NCBI GenBank assembly: GCA_018389105.1
Contig: JACATO010000933.1
Coordinates: 682,001 to 746,000, forward strand
Length of the DNA stretch: 64,000 nucleotides
Direction: 5' to 3'
Source of the DNA: Nautilus pompilius
Taxonomy: Eukaryota > Mollusca > Cephalopoda > Nautilida > Nautilidae
Part shown: piece after piece, positions 24,228 through 37,059 of the stretch
Position numbering within the stretch: position 1 is the first letter of the stretch
Layout: each line of letters begins with the position of its first letter
Program-made: the position numbers and the translations under genes
The notes under the pieces: generated by a model
Seen by the model: only the letters and a program-made list of their open reading frames with translations
Databases searched by the model: none
Told to the model about the DNA's origin: nothing

Positions 24228-27200
24228 TGCTAATCCAAAGTTGTTTGCCAACTGAATCAGCTGCTGTGCCATTGTGGTCAGAAGCCGTGTCCGCAATCCT
24301 AGATCTTCAAAATCGTGCCGAAAATGGAAGGCAATGCTATCAATAATTATCAACTTCACCTAAAATAATTTTAAAAAAAGAGAGGATAAAATGCAGTCAC
24401 TGCTGGCAGAGTGTGTGCACGCAATGGATAGCAGTAGTTAATTATACATGGTGTGGTTTTCAGGATGCTTATTGTTGAAGGACACATTGAAAGTAAGTCT
24501 TTAAAGTTTGCAGTGAGACATTTATGGAGGCAAATACCCTGGTGTAAAGATGTAGATCACTAGCATAGTGAATGGTTTGTTTATAATTAAAATGCATTTA
24601 CCAGCTTGGATCAATGAAACCGGGTGTGAATAAAAGAACCTACATATTATCTTTACATTGGTGATTTTTGAAGAATTCCATGAACTGCAAATATAGTACA
24701 AAATAGTGTGGATTTTTGGTGTGTTTTGACTTTGACATTTACTAATGAAGTTGAAGTGTATATACATTTTTAAAGGAAAAAAAAGACCATGGGTATACAG
24801 TTTGGCAGCAGACATTTATAACAGGGGCTCAGTGCCTTTCAAGAGCAGTGAGCTGGATTGCACTTTGTTCCCCTGATTGAAAGATTAAGCATGCCAGTGT
24901 AGTTCAGGATACAACAATTACATTTATCAAGAAAATAACAGATACAAATAATCTACTCATTGAATACAGTTTAAAGCAAATGAAACATGATGCCTTTATT
25001 TTAATATAATACAATTTAAACAAATCCATCACTTAGATAGGAAAGTCCTGGTATGTAGCTAATTAGATCCTTGCCCCTATCATTCCCAAGACAGGCTTTT
25101 AGAGTCATGTACTTAAACACTTTCAGCTGTATACAAACTTCTGAGTGATCAGTCACCAATCTGCTGCAAGGGTGGCAGACAAATTTCATGTGTAAAAATA
25201 TCTGCTCACAAAGGTACATGGACCCAAAGGAAAAAAGTAAAGATAGCAAAAGAAACTTGTTTCAAACAATTTAATTTCTCAAGAGTCAAAATAGAAAGTG
25301 CAAGACTTTTTCATTAGTTTTAAATTCAGACTGCAGATTTCTAAACTTTGATGACCAAAGGTCTAAGCTTTATAAATTTGAGATGCGTTTCAAATTGTTC
25401 AATATTCATGTACCGAAGAACACAAAAACACAAGTTCAGATCATTTTATTGAAATGATTAGGCTTAATAGTAAATAGAAACATTGGTTCAGTATGTTAAA
25501 AATTTTGAAACCTTTCAGTAAATAGATTCCAGCTTTCATACAAACAGGCCAATTGGACTGACACCAACAAATCAGTGATGATGGTGGTTCTGAGATAAGA
25601 GTAGCAGCAGAGGTTTGGCATGCAAATACCCATGGAAGAAACCTCCACTTTTGCAACAGATGCCTTCAAGCTTTCATACAGATGCAATGTCAGTCAAAAA
25701 CAAGTTTCCTAAGCCACTTAAGGGTAGTTTTGTTCTTTTAATAAAAACTTTTGATGGCATTCAGACATTTTAGTGATTCAACACTCTACCATGGCTAAGC
25801 TAGTAGGCATTACTGTGAAGAGGAATGCCTGCATATGCAGTCTATTTCTTCTGAATCTTTGTGAATTAGTGCTGAGTGAGAAAGAAAATTCACACCACAG
25901 TACCCATCACAGAATTAAGCTGGCATTTAATTTTTGCAAAGGCTTTTGTAATGAATAATGCAATGAAATTTGAATATTGTATGGCAAATATACCATTCTA
26001 GGAACTGCATAAATTCCCTATCCTTTCCCACCAAAACAGATGCACTATCAATATTTACACAAAAATTCTTTTTTATGTTAACTCTTCTGTATTCAAAATA
26101 CTTAATAAAACCTTCCATATCTTGTTTTTTTGTTGCTCAATGCAGTGATTCCATGCAACAAAATTTCTCTTACTCTGATTCTGAAGCCCAGTTTCTTGCA
26201 ATAATGGCCAGATGAGAACAAGGAGTGTTATTGACATTGGTGCTTCCAGCCAGTGAATGCCTCTGCTGAAAACCATAGCAGTTTTTAATGCTTAAGTTTT
26301 CTGGTCTCTGACATCATTTACCACTCACTCACACACTCTCAACAGTTTTTGCAGAAACTGACATTTCTTTTATTTGAGACAAGATCAGGTCACAAGTTAA
26401 TCAGAAAATGATTTTCATGTTTGATTTCAAAATGTCATTAATGATAAATCAGTTTTAATTCAGCATTTAAACCACATATTTTGTCATAGGCTTAAATGCT
26501 GTCTACCTGTCTAGTCATAAGTTACATGTTGTTTACAAAAACCTGAATTAATCTTCTGTTGCAGAAAAGGTGGTAACAAATAATGCTGTACCTTGTGATG
26601 TTGGCTGAGGAAGTCTGGAAACAGGTGAATTATTGCCAGCAGCTCCACGTAATCACAACACCTGAAGTAATAGATCTGAGAGAGAATCTTGTAAGTGGTA
26701 AAACTTGATGCAGCAGACTTCTGTTCTGAAATAATACACATGCAGGTTTTTTTTAAAAGATACAATATTTCATCTAAAGTTAGGATTTTCTTTTTACTTG
26801 TGTAATAAAGCATAAATTTAGGCTGTTATTTTAGTGCTGAAAAAATTTTCTTCTACTGCAATGGAGAAAATTTAAAGCAGTTTAACTTGCAGTGAAATCT
26901 GTATATGACACGCTAAATATCGCATGCGTATAACATACTGATGTAAATGACATACATTGATTGCTGATGATAATGTTTTTTATCCAGCCTTTCTTCAGCT
27001 AACCAGTTAGTTTATTACATTAAGACTACTTAACCTACTACAATGTGCAATATTTTAAAGAATTTCAGTAAGCAAATTTTAAAACAAGTTCAAAAAAGAA
27101 ACACAAAAGTGTATAGTTTCTTCTTGTTGAACTGTGGCTGGTTAAGAATAATGAGAAGACATGCCAAGGAGGTACCGCTAAGCAAACCAGTCCCAACTGA

Positions 27201-28293
27201 GATTCAAACTAAGGCCTTCAACCATGGCAGTCCAGTAGTCTAAGTCACACATCAGTGGGTAGACTTACCTTAAAGTATGTGATGTAGGCATGGTATCTTA
27301 TTACCTAAGGCTATTACTCAGATGAAGATGTATTAGAAGGCTCAGAGGTACTTACTTTATACCATCCTTGTTTTTGGTAAGAAATTTAAATGCAATATTT
27401 TGAATTTTTCAGGTAAGGAGAAAGTATCTATAATTTAGGTGTTTAGAACAACATATTGTAGATCGTGGTGTATAAGCTGAGAATCTGGGCTCGTGATGCT
27501 TATAAGAAGTGAATTAAAAGGGGGCACTTATCCAACGAACAAACAAAAAAAAATAAAGAATTCAAAGTTCACCAAAATAAAGGTAAAAGCATCTCTCTCT
27601 CTCTCTCCATATCTCTCTCTCTCTCTCTTTCTCCCCCCCCCCCATCTCTCTCTTCCATTCTCTCTATGGAACCTACTTTGATTAATAAACTTCATGTTCA
27701 GCAATGATATGAAATTTCATTGTTGCAGTAAAAAAAACAGACAAAACTTTTGTAACAACCTAATAAAATCTTGGCATATAAACAGTTTTTCACTAAAAGC
27801 TCAGGGAAAGAAAATTGTTTTCTTTGCCTGTGTCTGTAAAATGAATGAAAACCCTGTATCCTATGTGATTTTCTGTTTTTTGACACAGCCACTGACAGCA
27901 TCTGTCATGTGCTGGAATTTGACCAGAATTTGATTGTATTGAATCAGGGGCAAACTATTTGATGCCTAACAAAGAATTTCTTTTAAATGTGGAATGCCTG
28001 CGACTTCATTTCTCTAAAAGAGAAAAACGATACTCGGCGTTCCATTTGTTCACTATTAAAACTTCATTAAAAATTTTTTTAATATTTATTTTTTGGCAAC
28101 TAGCATCAGGTGGGAAAATTACTGAAACAAAAGGTAGGTCTGTAGTTGGGAGGGTGTTCACTGATTTCAACAACTACAGAAACATACCCGGCGTCATCCT
28201 TCTTGTGTTCGGCAATGGTCAGCAGCGGCCTGAGCAATGTCAACCAGTCTTTCCACAATGAAGCTTCCTCCGGTATCTACTAGCCCACTTTAC
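24228..28293 (-). CDS. RAD51C: RAD51C, partial (RecA-like recombination protein; middle exons only)
   Basis: RAD51C is a RAD51 paralog that binds RAD51B, RAD51D and XRCC3 in nuclear complexes for homologous recombination and crosslink repair. Three minus-strand exons are visible. Exon 28,188-28,293 covers the strand after Walker A ([20 protein letters not shown]; the family has DTEGSF). Exon 26,592-26,725 starts in phase 1, ends in phase 0, and has [17 protein letters not shown] and [10 protein letters not shown]. Exon 24,228-24,359 (44 codons) carries the Walker B strand [16 protein letters not shown], then LRTRLL and [14 protein letters not shown]. The latter two are open with GT/AG borders. 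The first is 106 nt, not the multiple of 3 its neighbour's phase needs. It reads through only after an apparent lost base near its start, and meets a TGA near its end. Walker A and C-terminal exons were not found. This may be a decaying gene, a pseudogene, or an assembly with indels. Confidence 0.8.
25450..26290 (-). mobile_element. hAT (GTF2IRD2-like) remnant inside RAD51C intron
   Basis: Between RAD51C exons 24,228-24,359 and 26,592-26,725 the minus strand reads [18 protein letters not shown] then [15 protein letters not shown] (25,927-26,118). This is the same DDE-region signature as TTDGAPALTGK...FHCIIYQESLCK in the hAT at 8.5 kb. Further downstream IPLHSNAY resembles the family's PLHSNVRWLS. 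Multiple stops and no recognised termini; a dead fragment. Confidence 0.62.
27135..27275 (-). repeat. Candidate tRNA-derived SINE head
   Basis: On the minus strand a B-box-like TAGTTTGAATCTC (near 27,200) follows the tract GTGACTTAGACTACTGGACTG (near 27,240), in the order and rough spacing of pol III A and B boxes, as in tRNA-like SINE heads. No intact tRNA cloverleaf was found. The 3' tail and any target duplication were not resolved, and no second copy was seen in the window. Confidence 0.4.
27590..27665. repeat. (CT)n microsatellite with poly-C
   Basis: About 70 bases of TC/CT repeats broken by a run of nine to eleven C. Confidence 0.9.
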
Positions 28294-29050
28294 CTGTAAA
28301 ATAACTTTAAAACTATCATTTAAATTTTTGTATAAAAAATATAAACAAACATACACACTAATTTTTAGTAGTTTTTTTTTCCTGTCTTTGACTCATTTTT
28401 TAACACCTGGGTGAGGGGGATAATTGGATCAATTACACAGTATTATTAAATAAAAATACTGTTTTTTTACAGCTACTTACCCGGTCATTTTAGAAAGTCT
28501 GAAAATGTAGGTGCATGTTGTTCTTTAGAAATTTTTTTTCTATTAAAAGTGTACCAATTTCTTTATTTCTGTATGTAAAATGTGTTGCACCTTGTTTTCA
28601 AAATTATATCAACACTGAACAAATCTTTAACAGGTGCTGCAGCTTCATCCTTGATACATTCTTGATTTTTGTCTGTTCCATAGCTCCTCCATCTTTTTTA
28701 CTCCCTGAATTTCCTTTGCAATTGCAGCAGCTACATAACCCATTGCTAGTGGTTACACTCCTCTTTCTTATCTTTTCTAAATCCAAGTCCCTCGATCTAC
28801 TCTATCTCCTCCTTTGTCATATAAACAGCTAAATGCAAAACATCAGAGTTGAGTATCAGTGATGATAGCAGCACCAAGTACTGCAGATAGTACCTTTTCG
28901 ATATTTTGTTCAACATAATTTTCAGACTTTTAACACTACTCAAATATTGTTATTTGTACTAGTATTTTAAAACCTGTTGCTGTCATCAAGATAGTTTTGA
29001 TAAGAGCTGGATTTCAAAGATAATTAATAAATTAGCCTTGACATAATTTA
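28294..29050. other. Presumed RAD51C intron or upstream sequence, no exon recognised
   Basis: The Walker A exon of RAD51C was sought on the minus strand and not seen. A tiny splice-flanked segment near 28,482-28,500 (cag...GG|gtaagt) is too short to judge. Short frames at 28,515-28,832 are not recognised. Confidence 0.35.
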
Positions 29051-29053
29051 AAT

Positions 29054-30990
29054 ATACTTATTCCTTGTTTTACATGAGGGATGCATTCCTGGAAAATGTT
29101 GTGTATCTTGAATTCATGTAAAATGAACTGTTTTACATAGTAAAAGGGGAGCTTGGTTCCAGAACTCTTCAGACCCCTTCCCAAGGACCTACTTCTATCT
29201 TGCTAAATCACATACAAAATTCAAGTACATAAAGATGTGATGTAAATGGAGCATTACTAAGGAGAGAGTGGTGGAGGGTCATCAGGACCAGACTCCATTT
29301 TACAGGCAGTAGGTAGTGACAGAATACTGTCGAGTGCTGTTAGCTTCACTGGGTTATCAGAATCAGTGGACATCAATGGGCTAGCCAAATTCATGCAATG
29401 AGTTGGTGTGGTAGAAGGGGTAGGAATGGTAGGCCAGTTGTTGTTGAACTGGAGGCCTTTAAAAATTGAGTTAAGGTGGACTGCTTTGGTGTGCACTGTT
29501 TCTCATTGTAGATCTCCCTGTAGCTACCAAAGACAAATGTTAAACTCCTCCCAACTTGTAAACTCTGCTTCAATTTTGGATTCATATCCATCTCTTCTTG
29601 GGCCAGCTGGTCAACAAACATGAAGATGAGAGCCAGCCACTTGATGGTCAGCTAGAGTGACACTTTGCTCCTCTTCCTCCTGTATTTTCTCTATCAAGTC
29701 TTCCACAAACAATTCGTCTTCGTAGAACTCTAGAAGGTCAGTAATGTCTGCCTCTTATAAATCCTCAAACCCATCCCCTTCAACATTTTGGCTAAGAATA
29801 GAGCCTTCCTAACAGCATTTCTGGCAGTGTTCTTCACTTTGTCCCAGTTACTCTTGATTGATGTTGTTAACATGCAGGATATTGCAGTTACACCAGAAAT
29901 CATGTAATGTTGGCCTGTCAAGCCCATCAGTATCATCCAGCAAATTAAAAATGTCCATGTCAGATAGTACATTTTAAAAATTGCTATGATCCCTGATCCA
30001 TGGACCAGATTAATGCAGTAGTGTTGGGTGACAAAAACATCATGTTAGCATTAGAGTGCAGGTCAGTTAGGTGTGTAGGGTGTCCTGAAGCATTATCATG
30101 AAGACAGACCTTAAAAGTAATGTTAGATTCATGACAGTATCACTCCACCTTGATACAAAAACAGTTGATAAACCAGTCTTCAAACAGACTCCAAGTTTTC
30201 TTATCTGATCCCCAATGAACTCATAAGGTTTGCTTACTAATACCTTTTAAGCCTTGGTGATTCTTGGAGTGGTTATTACTAAGGTTAGGTACTTCAACCT
30301 TGAAATTGCCACATAGCAGGAGTGTTATTCTATCCTTTGCTGCCTTAAAGCCTGCAGCAATCTTTTTTTTGAAATGTAGATTCTGCTTGGCATGCACTTC
30401 CAAAATAAGCTATATTAAGTTTTTAATGTGGCTTATATCCTTTCACCTTCACAATAGTCTTAAATTCATCCAAGAAAATAGCAGCTTCACCTTTAAGCTC
30501 AATGGTATGTAGATTCTGGCACTTCTTGAACTTGTCAAACAACGTGACCTGCTAAGAAAAGCTTGGCAGTTATAAAGATTTTTCTTCTTGCTATATATAT
30601 TTCAGCACTTTTGCATGGATGATACTAGAGTCAATTGCTATCTGTTTCTGATTCTCCTCCCAGATCCCTAATAATTTTTCCATCTTCTCTAAAAACCATT
30701 TCTGCTCTTGTCATTACCTTTGTAGTGAATGAAAATGACTGAGCCACAGAGCTTTTAATTTTTTCTGCATTCCTGCTTACTGTGTGGATGCTTGGTCATG
30801 TGTTTATTGTGAATGAGTCAAGCCAAGTAACATGGCTGACTCCCCACTCTCAACTCATCAAATTATCACCAACTTGGTTTATAGCTTAAACATTTTTATT
30901 CTTCATGAGGGTATCTTGGGTTAGGAAGAAATTGTACAAGATTTCAGGGAGTGCCATGATGCAAGAAAATAATCCAAAATGTGGGTAAAA
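29054..30990 (-). mobile_element. pogo/Tigger transposon remnant
   Basis: The left end (29,062-29,110) has a typical Tigger terminus, TTTTACATGAGGGATGCATTCCTGG. On the minus strand are GFKAAKDRITLLLCGN near 30,350-30,300, then HDNASGHPTHLTDL near 30,080. LSPNTTALIWSMDQGS follows near 30,000, with the charged C-terminal region around 29,830-29,390 (KSNWDKVKN, TLTQFLKASS). This is the CENP-B/jerky-type DDE domain with its LLxDNAPGHP and PPNTTSLIQPMDQG signatures. Many stops and frame changes; no right terminal repeat was identified. Its copy family differs from the Tigger fragment at 12 kb. Confidence 0.85.
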
Positions 30991-32370
30991 GCAACGCTAC
31001 ATCATGCAAGAACACTTGTTAATGACAATACATGAAACTGACTGAGCACAAGGCTGGTTACCATATGCATCCATGCCCCCATCATGCCTTGGAATACCCA
31101 CAATCCTGCATATTGAAGTCTTCTTCAAAAATGAATTTTCCATGATTTTATTTAAATATACCCTTATATTAATTTGATTAATAAAAACTAAAGTTAAAAT
31201 AAGCATAAAACAGTAGGTTTATGTTTTCTAGCATTTATCAATCACAAAAGACAGATGATAGTACTTGTATTGTGCTTTATTATCTGTATATTAATTTTAT
31301 ATTGCTTTAAAATTAATATAAATATAATAATGTATCATATACACATTTAATATAATAAAGAAATGTCCTTGCTGTTTTTTTTTTTTTTAAATTTGCATCA
31401 CATTTTTCCTATTTCTTATCATTTCAAATCATACACAAGTGAACTGTAAAACAAGCATTTCCAAATGTTGGTGTTAAAATCCCAATTGTGCACAAGCGAA
31501 TTTGTGTATACAACTCATTTAAAATAAGAGTATGATAAAACCTTGAAAACCATGTCAAATACTTGAAGAAAAAAATCAATAATTTCTGTAAATATCTATT
31601 CGAAAATAGTCTTTGATCACAGATCAGCAACCAGGAAATTCAGATCAAGTTCTTTTGGGTACAAAAATTCTGATAAAGTTTCTATTTGCTTTGCAACACA
31701 TCTACTCGGTGATTTCGGATAAAGCCATGATGGCAGCCACAGGAAAATTTTCTTATGATTAGTGTCATAGTTTTGTATTTCTTTTTCTTTACTATGACTT
31801 TTTTTTTTACTATGCACTGTTCATTCTTTCTGCATTTTAATTTGCCACACTCTAAAAAAAAAAATTCAAAAAAGAAAAAAATTAGTAAACAACTGTGTAC
31901 CTAACATATACAAAATAACAGTAAAATTAAATTTTGTTTTAAATATCCTGTTTTCCAAATAAGAAAGATGTCACAATAATACCTAAAAGCTATGGTCAAG
32001 TTCAAGCAGTGTTGTATGGAACCTGAAACTTGTAGTTATATAATACACTAGACATCACCAGAATTTCTTTCATGTTAACCAAAAATAAAACATTGCAGCA
32101 ATAAAGTATTCTGACATTGAGCGAAAGTATGTTTAAGCTCTCATTGTTGCTAATACCATCAAACAACCTTCATTTTTTTTTTTGGCATATTCTAATCATG
32201 CATGCACATTGAAATCACTTTTGAAAAATAGAGTATGACATCACAAACTGTGCAGTATGGTGGTGGCATATGGATATGCCAATAAAATGACTCCTAAAAA
32301 AAAACAACAAAAAATAGGGCAGTTATTTGTGAAATCATGACAATTCCTTCACTAATGCCACTGACAAGAA
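30990..32370. other. AT-rich stretch with one short unassigned frame
   Basis: A 66-codon minus frame (31,617-31,817) contains CpG-bearing, protein-like sequence (LWLPSWLYPKSPSRC) but no recognised motif or clear splice borders. Nothing else was supported. Confidence 0.3.
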
Positions 32371-32379
32371 TCTCTGCAA

Positions 32380-33060
32380 AATCAGTATTTCTGGTGGAAT
32401 ATAAGTCAAGGAGGAGGGGCACGTTGGTCAGGTGAAAATCAATTTCTCCTACATTGAGTCAATGTCAGACAAGAAATTTTCAGCACAGAGGGAAAGCTTA
32501 CATTCAAGGAAACATTGAAAGAACTGCTGGTTATGGTAGTAGATTTGTTTTGATGTGAGAATGTTAATTATATTGCTGCACCTAGAACCCTAAAAGTTAA
32601 CAGGTACCATGAAAACATTCTTGTATCTGTACTTGTTCTATATTTATGATCACCCATTTGCTACAAGACTAGTATTCATAAATGACAATGCCAGACCTCA
32701 CCATGCATGTGCAATGATGCAATATCTTTAGAGAAATACAATTGTCTGGATTTTAACCCAATAAAGGATCTTTGAGAACAAATTAGGCATGATGTAAGGA
32801 GAAATCATCCTGTTCAAAATATTGTTGAACTAGTTCAGGTTTTGCACAAGGTGGAACAGAAGACAACAAAGATACACATTTGGCATCCTGTGATCAGACA
32901 GGATGAGAAGGTTCAAGAAAATTATCTGTACAAAAGAGGTTACATTAAACTTCACAATCAAGTTTCCAAAACATTAAGTGACTTTTTCATTGTAAAAAAA
33001 CTGACAATGCATCTAATATCATATATATGTTTTACAGTAACATTTTTTAATAGCTAGTTT
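32380..33060 (+). mobile_element. Tc1-like transposase remnant
   Basis: The plus strand at about 32,670-32,900 reads NDNARPHHACAMMQYL, then KLGMM and the tail pattern VELVQVLHQ in adjacent frames. These match the Tc1 DDE segment (DNARPHRA...SPDLNPIE) and C-terminus. Upstream sequence is weakly Tc1-like. It is heavily interrupted, and no terminal repeats were identified. Confidence 0.65.
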
Positions 33061-34611
33061 CTTTTTTTTTCCTTTCCATTTTAAAAACTGCTGTATAACA
33101 TTGAAAAGAAAAATAACATGTTATCCTTTAATCTTCTATTCCTTTCTAAAATACTGGTACTTTTTAGTCATAAAAGCAGATAAGAGTTTCTTTCATATTT
33201 CTTTTACCTACCCCACTTTAAAAACACAAACCACTTAACTTTTCCAGGTATTTTCAGTTAAGCAATCACAATAAATCTTTAAAATATGAAAACAAATTAT
33301 CAGTGAGAGAATATGCAGAGCTTTAAATAGTAAGAAATGATGTATAATCATAATATTAATCCATTGAGATAACTGCAGTCATCAGGTGTAAACAGTCACA
33401 TAAGTGAAGTTTGTTATAGGGTGCCAGCAGGTGGGTCTTGATACTGAGCTTAATGATAAAGTATTATATCAGTTATATCAAATAATTCTGCTAACAACAT
33501 GATACTCCAGTGGTGCAGAAACAAAAGCTTAACCAGTCAGCTTTAATCTACTTTCTAAAAATATCTACTCCAACTTAAAAAGGCTTTCTAGGAATACTTA
33601 GATCTGACATTTCAAACCAACTTTAAAAAAAGTTACATGATATACTTTATATCCAACCCAGTGAATATGCAAATGAAAAAAAACAAACTTGACAGTTTTT
33701 CTTTCATATCTATTCATTAAAACTGAGTAGTTATTCTTTTAATTTGAAGAGAACACTTATTTGAATGCAGTGCCAAAGATTTTGCATATTTTTCTTCGCT
33801 TTCTAAAATTTTTTTTGTGAAAATTTTCTTGATTTTCAAAATTCCACAAATCATAAAATTTTTTGACATATTCACCAAAAATTGACAAAGTAATACAGAT
33901 TTTAAAATGTTCCTATGAGATTGCATTCCAAATGTAAAGGTGTTTGGAATTTTTCTAAAAAAAAAAGGGCAATTATGGGTGCCATAAATGTTAAATATCT
34001 TAAAATACCACATTCAGAAAAATACACTATTAAAATAGTGTGCCAATGAATCCATACTTTCTCAAATTATGTTCACTGTTTCTATTTCACTATACCAACT
34101 GAATATCTGCACATGAATCAAGTATACATCTAAAAGCTATAAAATATCACCTATAAAAATTCTATTTTTAACCCCAAAAAATCCTTTGACATCATTGTAC
34201 ACCAAAGCCATTCTTCTCAAAACCTGATAATGCACTAACCAGTTCAGTTATGAATAACAGGGTGATGGAAAATTCCCAAACTAACCCTCCACTTTTAGTT
34301 TGACAATAGGATTTTTGATTATTATTTTTAAAAGCAAAACATGAATTGTTTGTGATAAATAAAGCATCCAAATCTGGAAATTTCTTTACTTTATTCATTT
34401 TAATAATTTTAAAACTACACTTGAATATGAATAAACTCAGTTCTTTAACATAAAGATATAGTCATCAAAATACCCAAAAGCAATAATCTAGAATTCTGAC
34501 AACGATTTCAACTATTACTCAAACAGCTGATAAAATTTTGCTTACTTAGGCATCTCAGTTTTCCATTTTGTATGCATGAATAGTAAATTGGCTTACAAAC
34601 ACATTTGTTTT
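33060..34611. other. AT-rich, no supported feature
   Basis: Only low-complexity frames (for example 33,717-34,013 minus, rich in Lys, Ile and Phe) with no recognisable family. Confidence 0.35.
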
Positions 34612-35835
34612 TTACACATCTTCTTTGCTTTCTGCACAGCCTCTCTTTATATTTTCCACATCTTTCTGTTAAAAAACAAAACAAATGTGAATCCATTTTT
34701 TTTTAGTACCCAGTGTAATTATATATAATTGTAGCTAAAGAATTTAGCAGTATATTTCTTATAATAAGGTATATATAAGTTGAAGGTTTAATTTGTTAAC
34801 TTGTTTAGCATTATATTACCATTCACTTTGAGAAGTGATTAAATTATTGATAGTTAATTTTCTAGTCTCTGACAGACAAATCTTGAGGTAAAAGTCACTA
34901 TAAAGAAAATTCAAGAAATTGAGCAACAGCTAGTGATACAATTTTAACTTGAAAATTGTTTATTTTGTCTGTCGAAAACAACAAAACTAAATATTGATTT
35001 ATATTTTAAATTTTTCATTAAAAAATAAAAACAAAAAATCTTAAAACTTCCAAGAGTAAGGGGAGATAACCAATGGCTTTTCTGCATCAAGGTTTCTTTT
35101 TTTAAAATTAAAGTTGAGCCAACAATAAAATCAGGCTCTTTTAATTTCCATCACATGGAGTTTAATAAAATTTTGGCACCAAGTCATGTGATTCCCACTA
35201 AGCACCAGTGTTACTAGATTATCGAATGTTTGTCTGTATTTGGTCAAAGGGCATCTCACATTAAGTTTGTTGTTGTTGTTTTAATTCACAAACATAACAG
35301 AATGTATTAAGATGAAAATTTTCAAGATGATTCCGGAATCAGATTTGGATTAGCTCTGAAGAAATACTTTACCTCTTCCTGTAATGTTTTTTTTTTATAC
35401 CGCTCTGCAAATGAAAAAGAAAATTTATTGTAGTTAAAGTACCTGCTTAGATATTTGCAGAATATATATATATCAAATAAACTAAATCGTAAATGAAACA
35501 GCCACTATACTAAGGAAAAAATCATGCTTAAATCAATATATTCATAAAGATATATTTAAAAAATTCATCTTAAACATTTTCTGGAATAAATCTGAATCCT
35601 GCAACACTCAAGGGGAATGTCCCTGAATTTATTCCCATGACTTAACAAACCTTCATTTTTAAATAAACAGTCCTACATGCAGGTTTATGGAGTTTTTTTT
35701 TTTAATTATTTTTTATATTTTAATTTCAATTACACGATTATTTTAACTGCACACCAAACATGAGCTCTTCTCCATCCTCCTCCACTTTGACATCAGTTTC
35801 ATCATGTTCTCCTTCTCTTGTTTTTTCTGCATAAG
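34612..35835 (-). CDS. Possible 3' end of an unidentified minus-strand gene (three phase-consistent exons)
   Basis: Three minus-strand segments have GT/AG borders and compatible phases. They are 35,755-35,835 (acceptor ttgttgtag, end G|GTGTGC; KTREGEHDETDVKVEEDGEE), 35,373-35,404 (acceptor atttgcag, donor GTAAAG; RYKKKTLQEE) and 34,612-34,665 (acceptor tttttaacag; KDVENIKRGCAESKEDV, stop). The result is a charged, acidic-then-basic tail of unknown family. The first segment would also stop by read-through without splicing. The last segment is also open in another frame, which is Cys-rich (RCGKYKERLCRKQRRC, NKCVCKP) and followed by GTAAGC, so the frame is not certain. The gene could begin at the splice-flanked exon 37,817-37,906. 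This is inference from splice grammar only. Confidence 0.3.
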
Positions 35836-36540
35836 CTACAACAAAACAAAGCAAATCTCAAAGATAAACCAAAATATATTCAGTTTTGCCATTCTGAATA
35901 AAGTGCCATTTTATTTTGAAATTTTAAAATCTTTGCTGAATTTCCTTGAAATAAAATATTCCATGTTTTAAAATAAGTGTGTAAGATTGTGTTGCATGCA
36001 GTGTATATAGATTACATATTTTAAATTATTTTTGTTATGCATTTTATATTCCATATACATTCAAATAATTGTCAATCTCAAATCTGCAATGTTCTTCCTT
36101 AATGTCAGAAATGATCTAAACAAACCACCCCAAATAGAATGATTGGTCTTCCTCTAAATGGCTAACAAGAGTGAAAATAATAAATGTGATCCACATGCAT
36201 AAGATGTCAGGCTTAAAAATAGCAAATTTAAAAGCTAAATGTAGAAATTTCTAGCTGCAATATTTAACGAACTATTTGAATGTGATAACCTTATGAAAAT
36301 ATGATTAAGTTAGTGAATGCTTTGAAAAAGTAGGGTCTTAATGGGAGGGTAGCAGTAAAAAGCCATTGTTAAAACAGAGATTGGCAAGAAAACACAAGAA
36401 TTGGAGCATTAAAGACCAGAAAACATTAGATGATTCAAAATTTTAATTTTCTGGATGCAAGTAGTTTACTTGACAGAGAATGGTACATAAAGCAAGTGTG
36501 TAACTAAAAAATGTATGTATGGAGTGTAAGTTTAGGAATG
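35836..36540. other. Non-coding, nothing recognised
   Basis: AT-rich sequence, presumably intronic if the minus-strand gene model is right. Confidence 0.3.
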
Positions 36541-37040
36541 TATGTCCATAAGTGGAATTGATCGGTTAAAATTGAAGGAAAGGATGCTGTAGTAATGGAT
36601 ATTATTTCCATCTTATACCATAATCTAAATGGGCCAGGCTTCATATTCCAGCAAGACAACAACCTCAATCAGAAATAAATTTATTATTACTTTTTTTGAG
36701 TCCAAGGAAACCCAAGCAACCTTTAATAGAATCCTGACAAAAATGTCATCAAGCATATGGATTTTAAAATGTTTTAAAGGCCCAAAATTCCTTCTTACCA
36801 TAGTTCCGAGTGTCTTGCAAACAATTCCTCAATATTTTATTAACAATCTATTTGCAAGAATTCCACAGCCATAAAGAAATTTTTCAAAGCAAAAAGAATG
36901 CTGCCAAAACATTAGGCTTTTCTTCTACTTCAAATATTATTGTTTTGATATTTAAATTATGTAATCAGAATTTACACACATCATCTTTGTTTGCTGTTAT
37001 GCAAATAAACTGCTGTTAATGTGCGTTCTAATTTGTTTCC
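36540..37040 (+). mobile_element. Tc1-like transposase remnant
   Basis: Near 36,640-36,685 the plus strand reads GFIFQQDNNLNQK, matching the Tc1 motif FIFQQDNDPKHT. Near 36,820-36,875 it reads TIPQYFINNLFARIP, which corresponds to the family C-terminus (IPxxxxxxLVxSMP). Interrupted, without recognised ends. Confidence 0.6.
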
Positions 37041-37059
37041 ATAATAGTCTGCATACACT

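Noticed and set aside
28482-28500. 18-base segment flanked by cag and gtaagt (minus)
   Set aside because: Microexon possible, but no reading frame or family evidence links it to RAD51C.
33717-34013. 98-codon minus-strand frame
   Set aside because: Lys/Ile/Phe-rich translation of AT-rich DNA, no recognisable domain.
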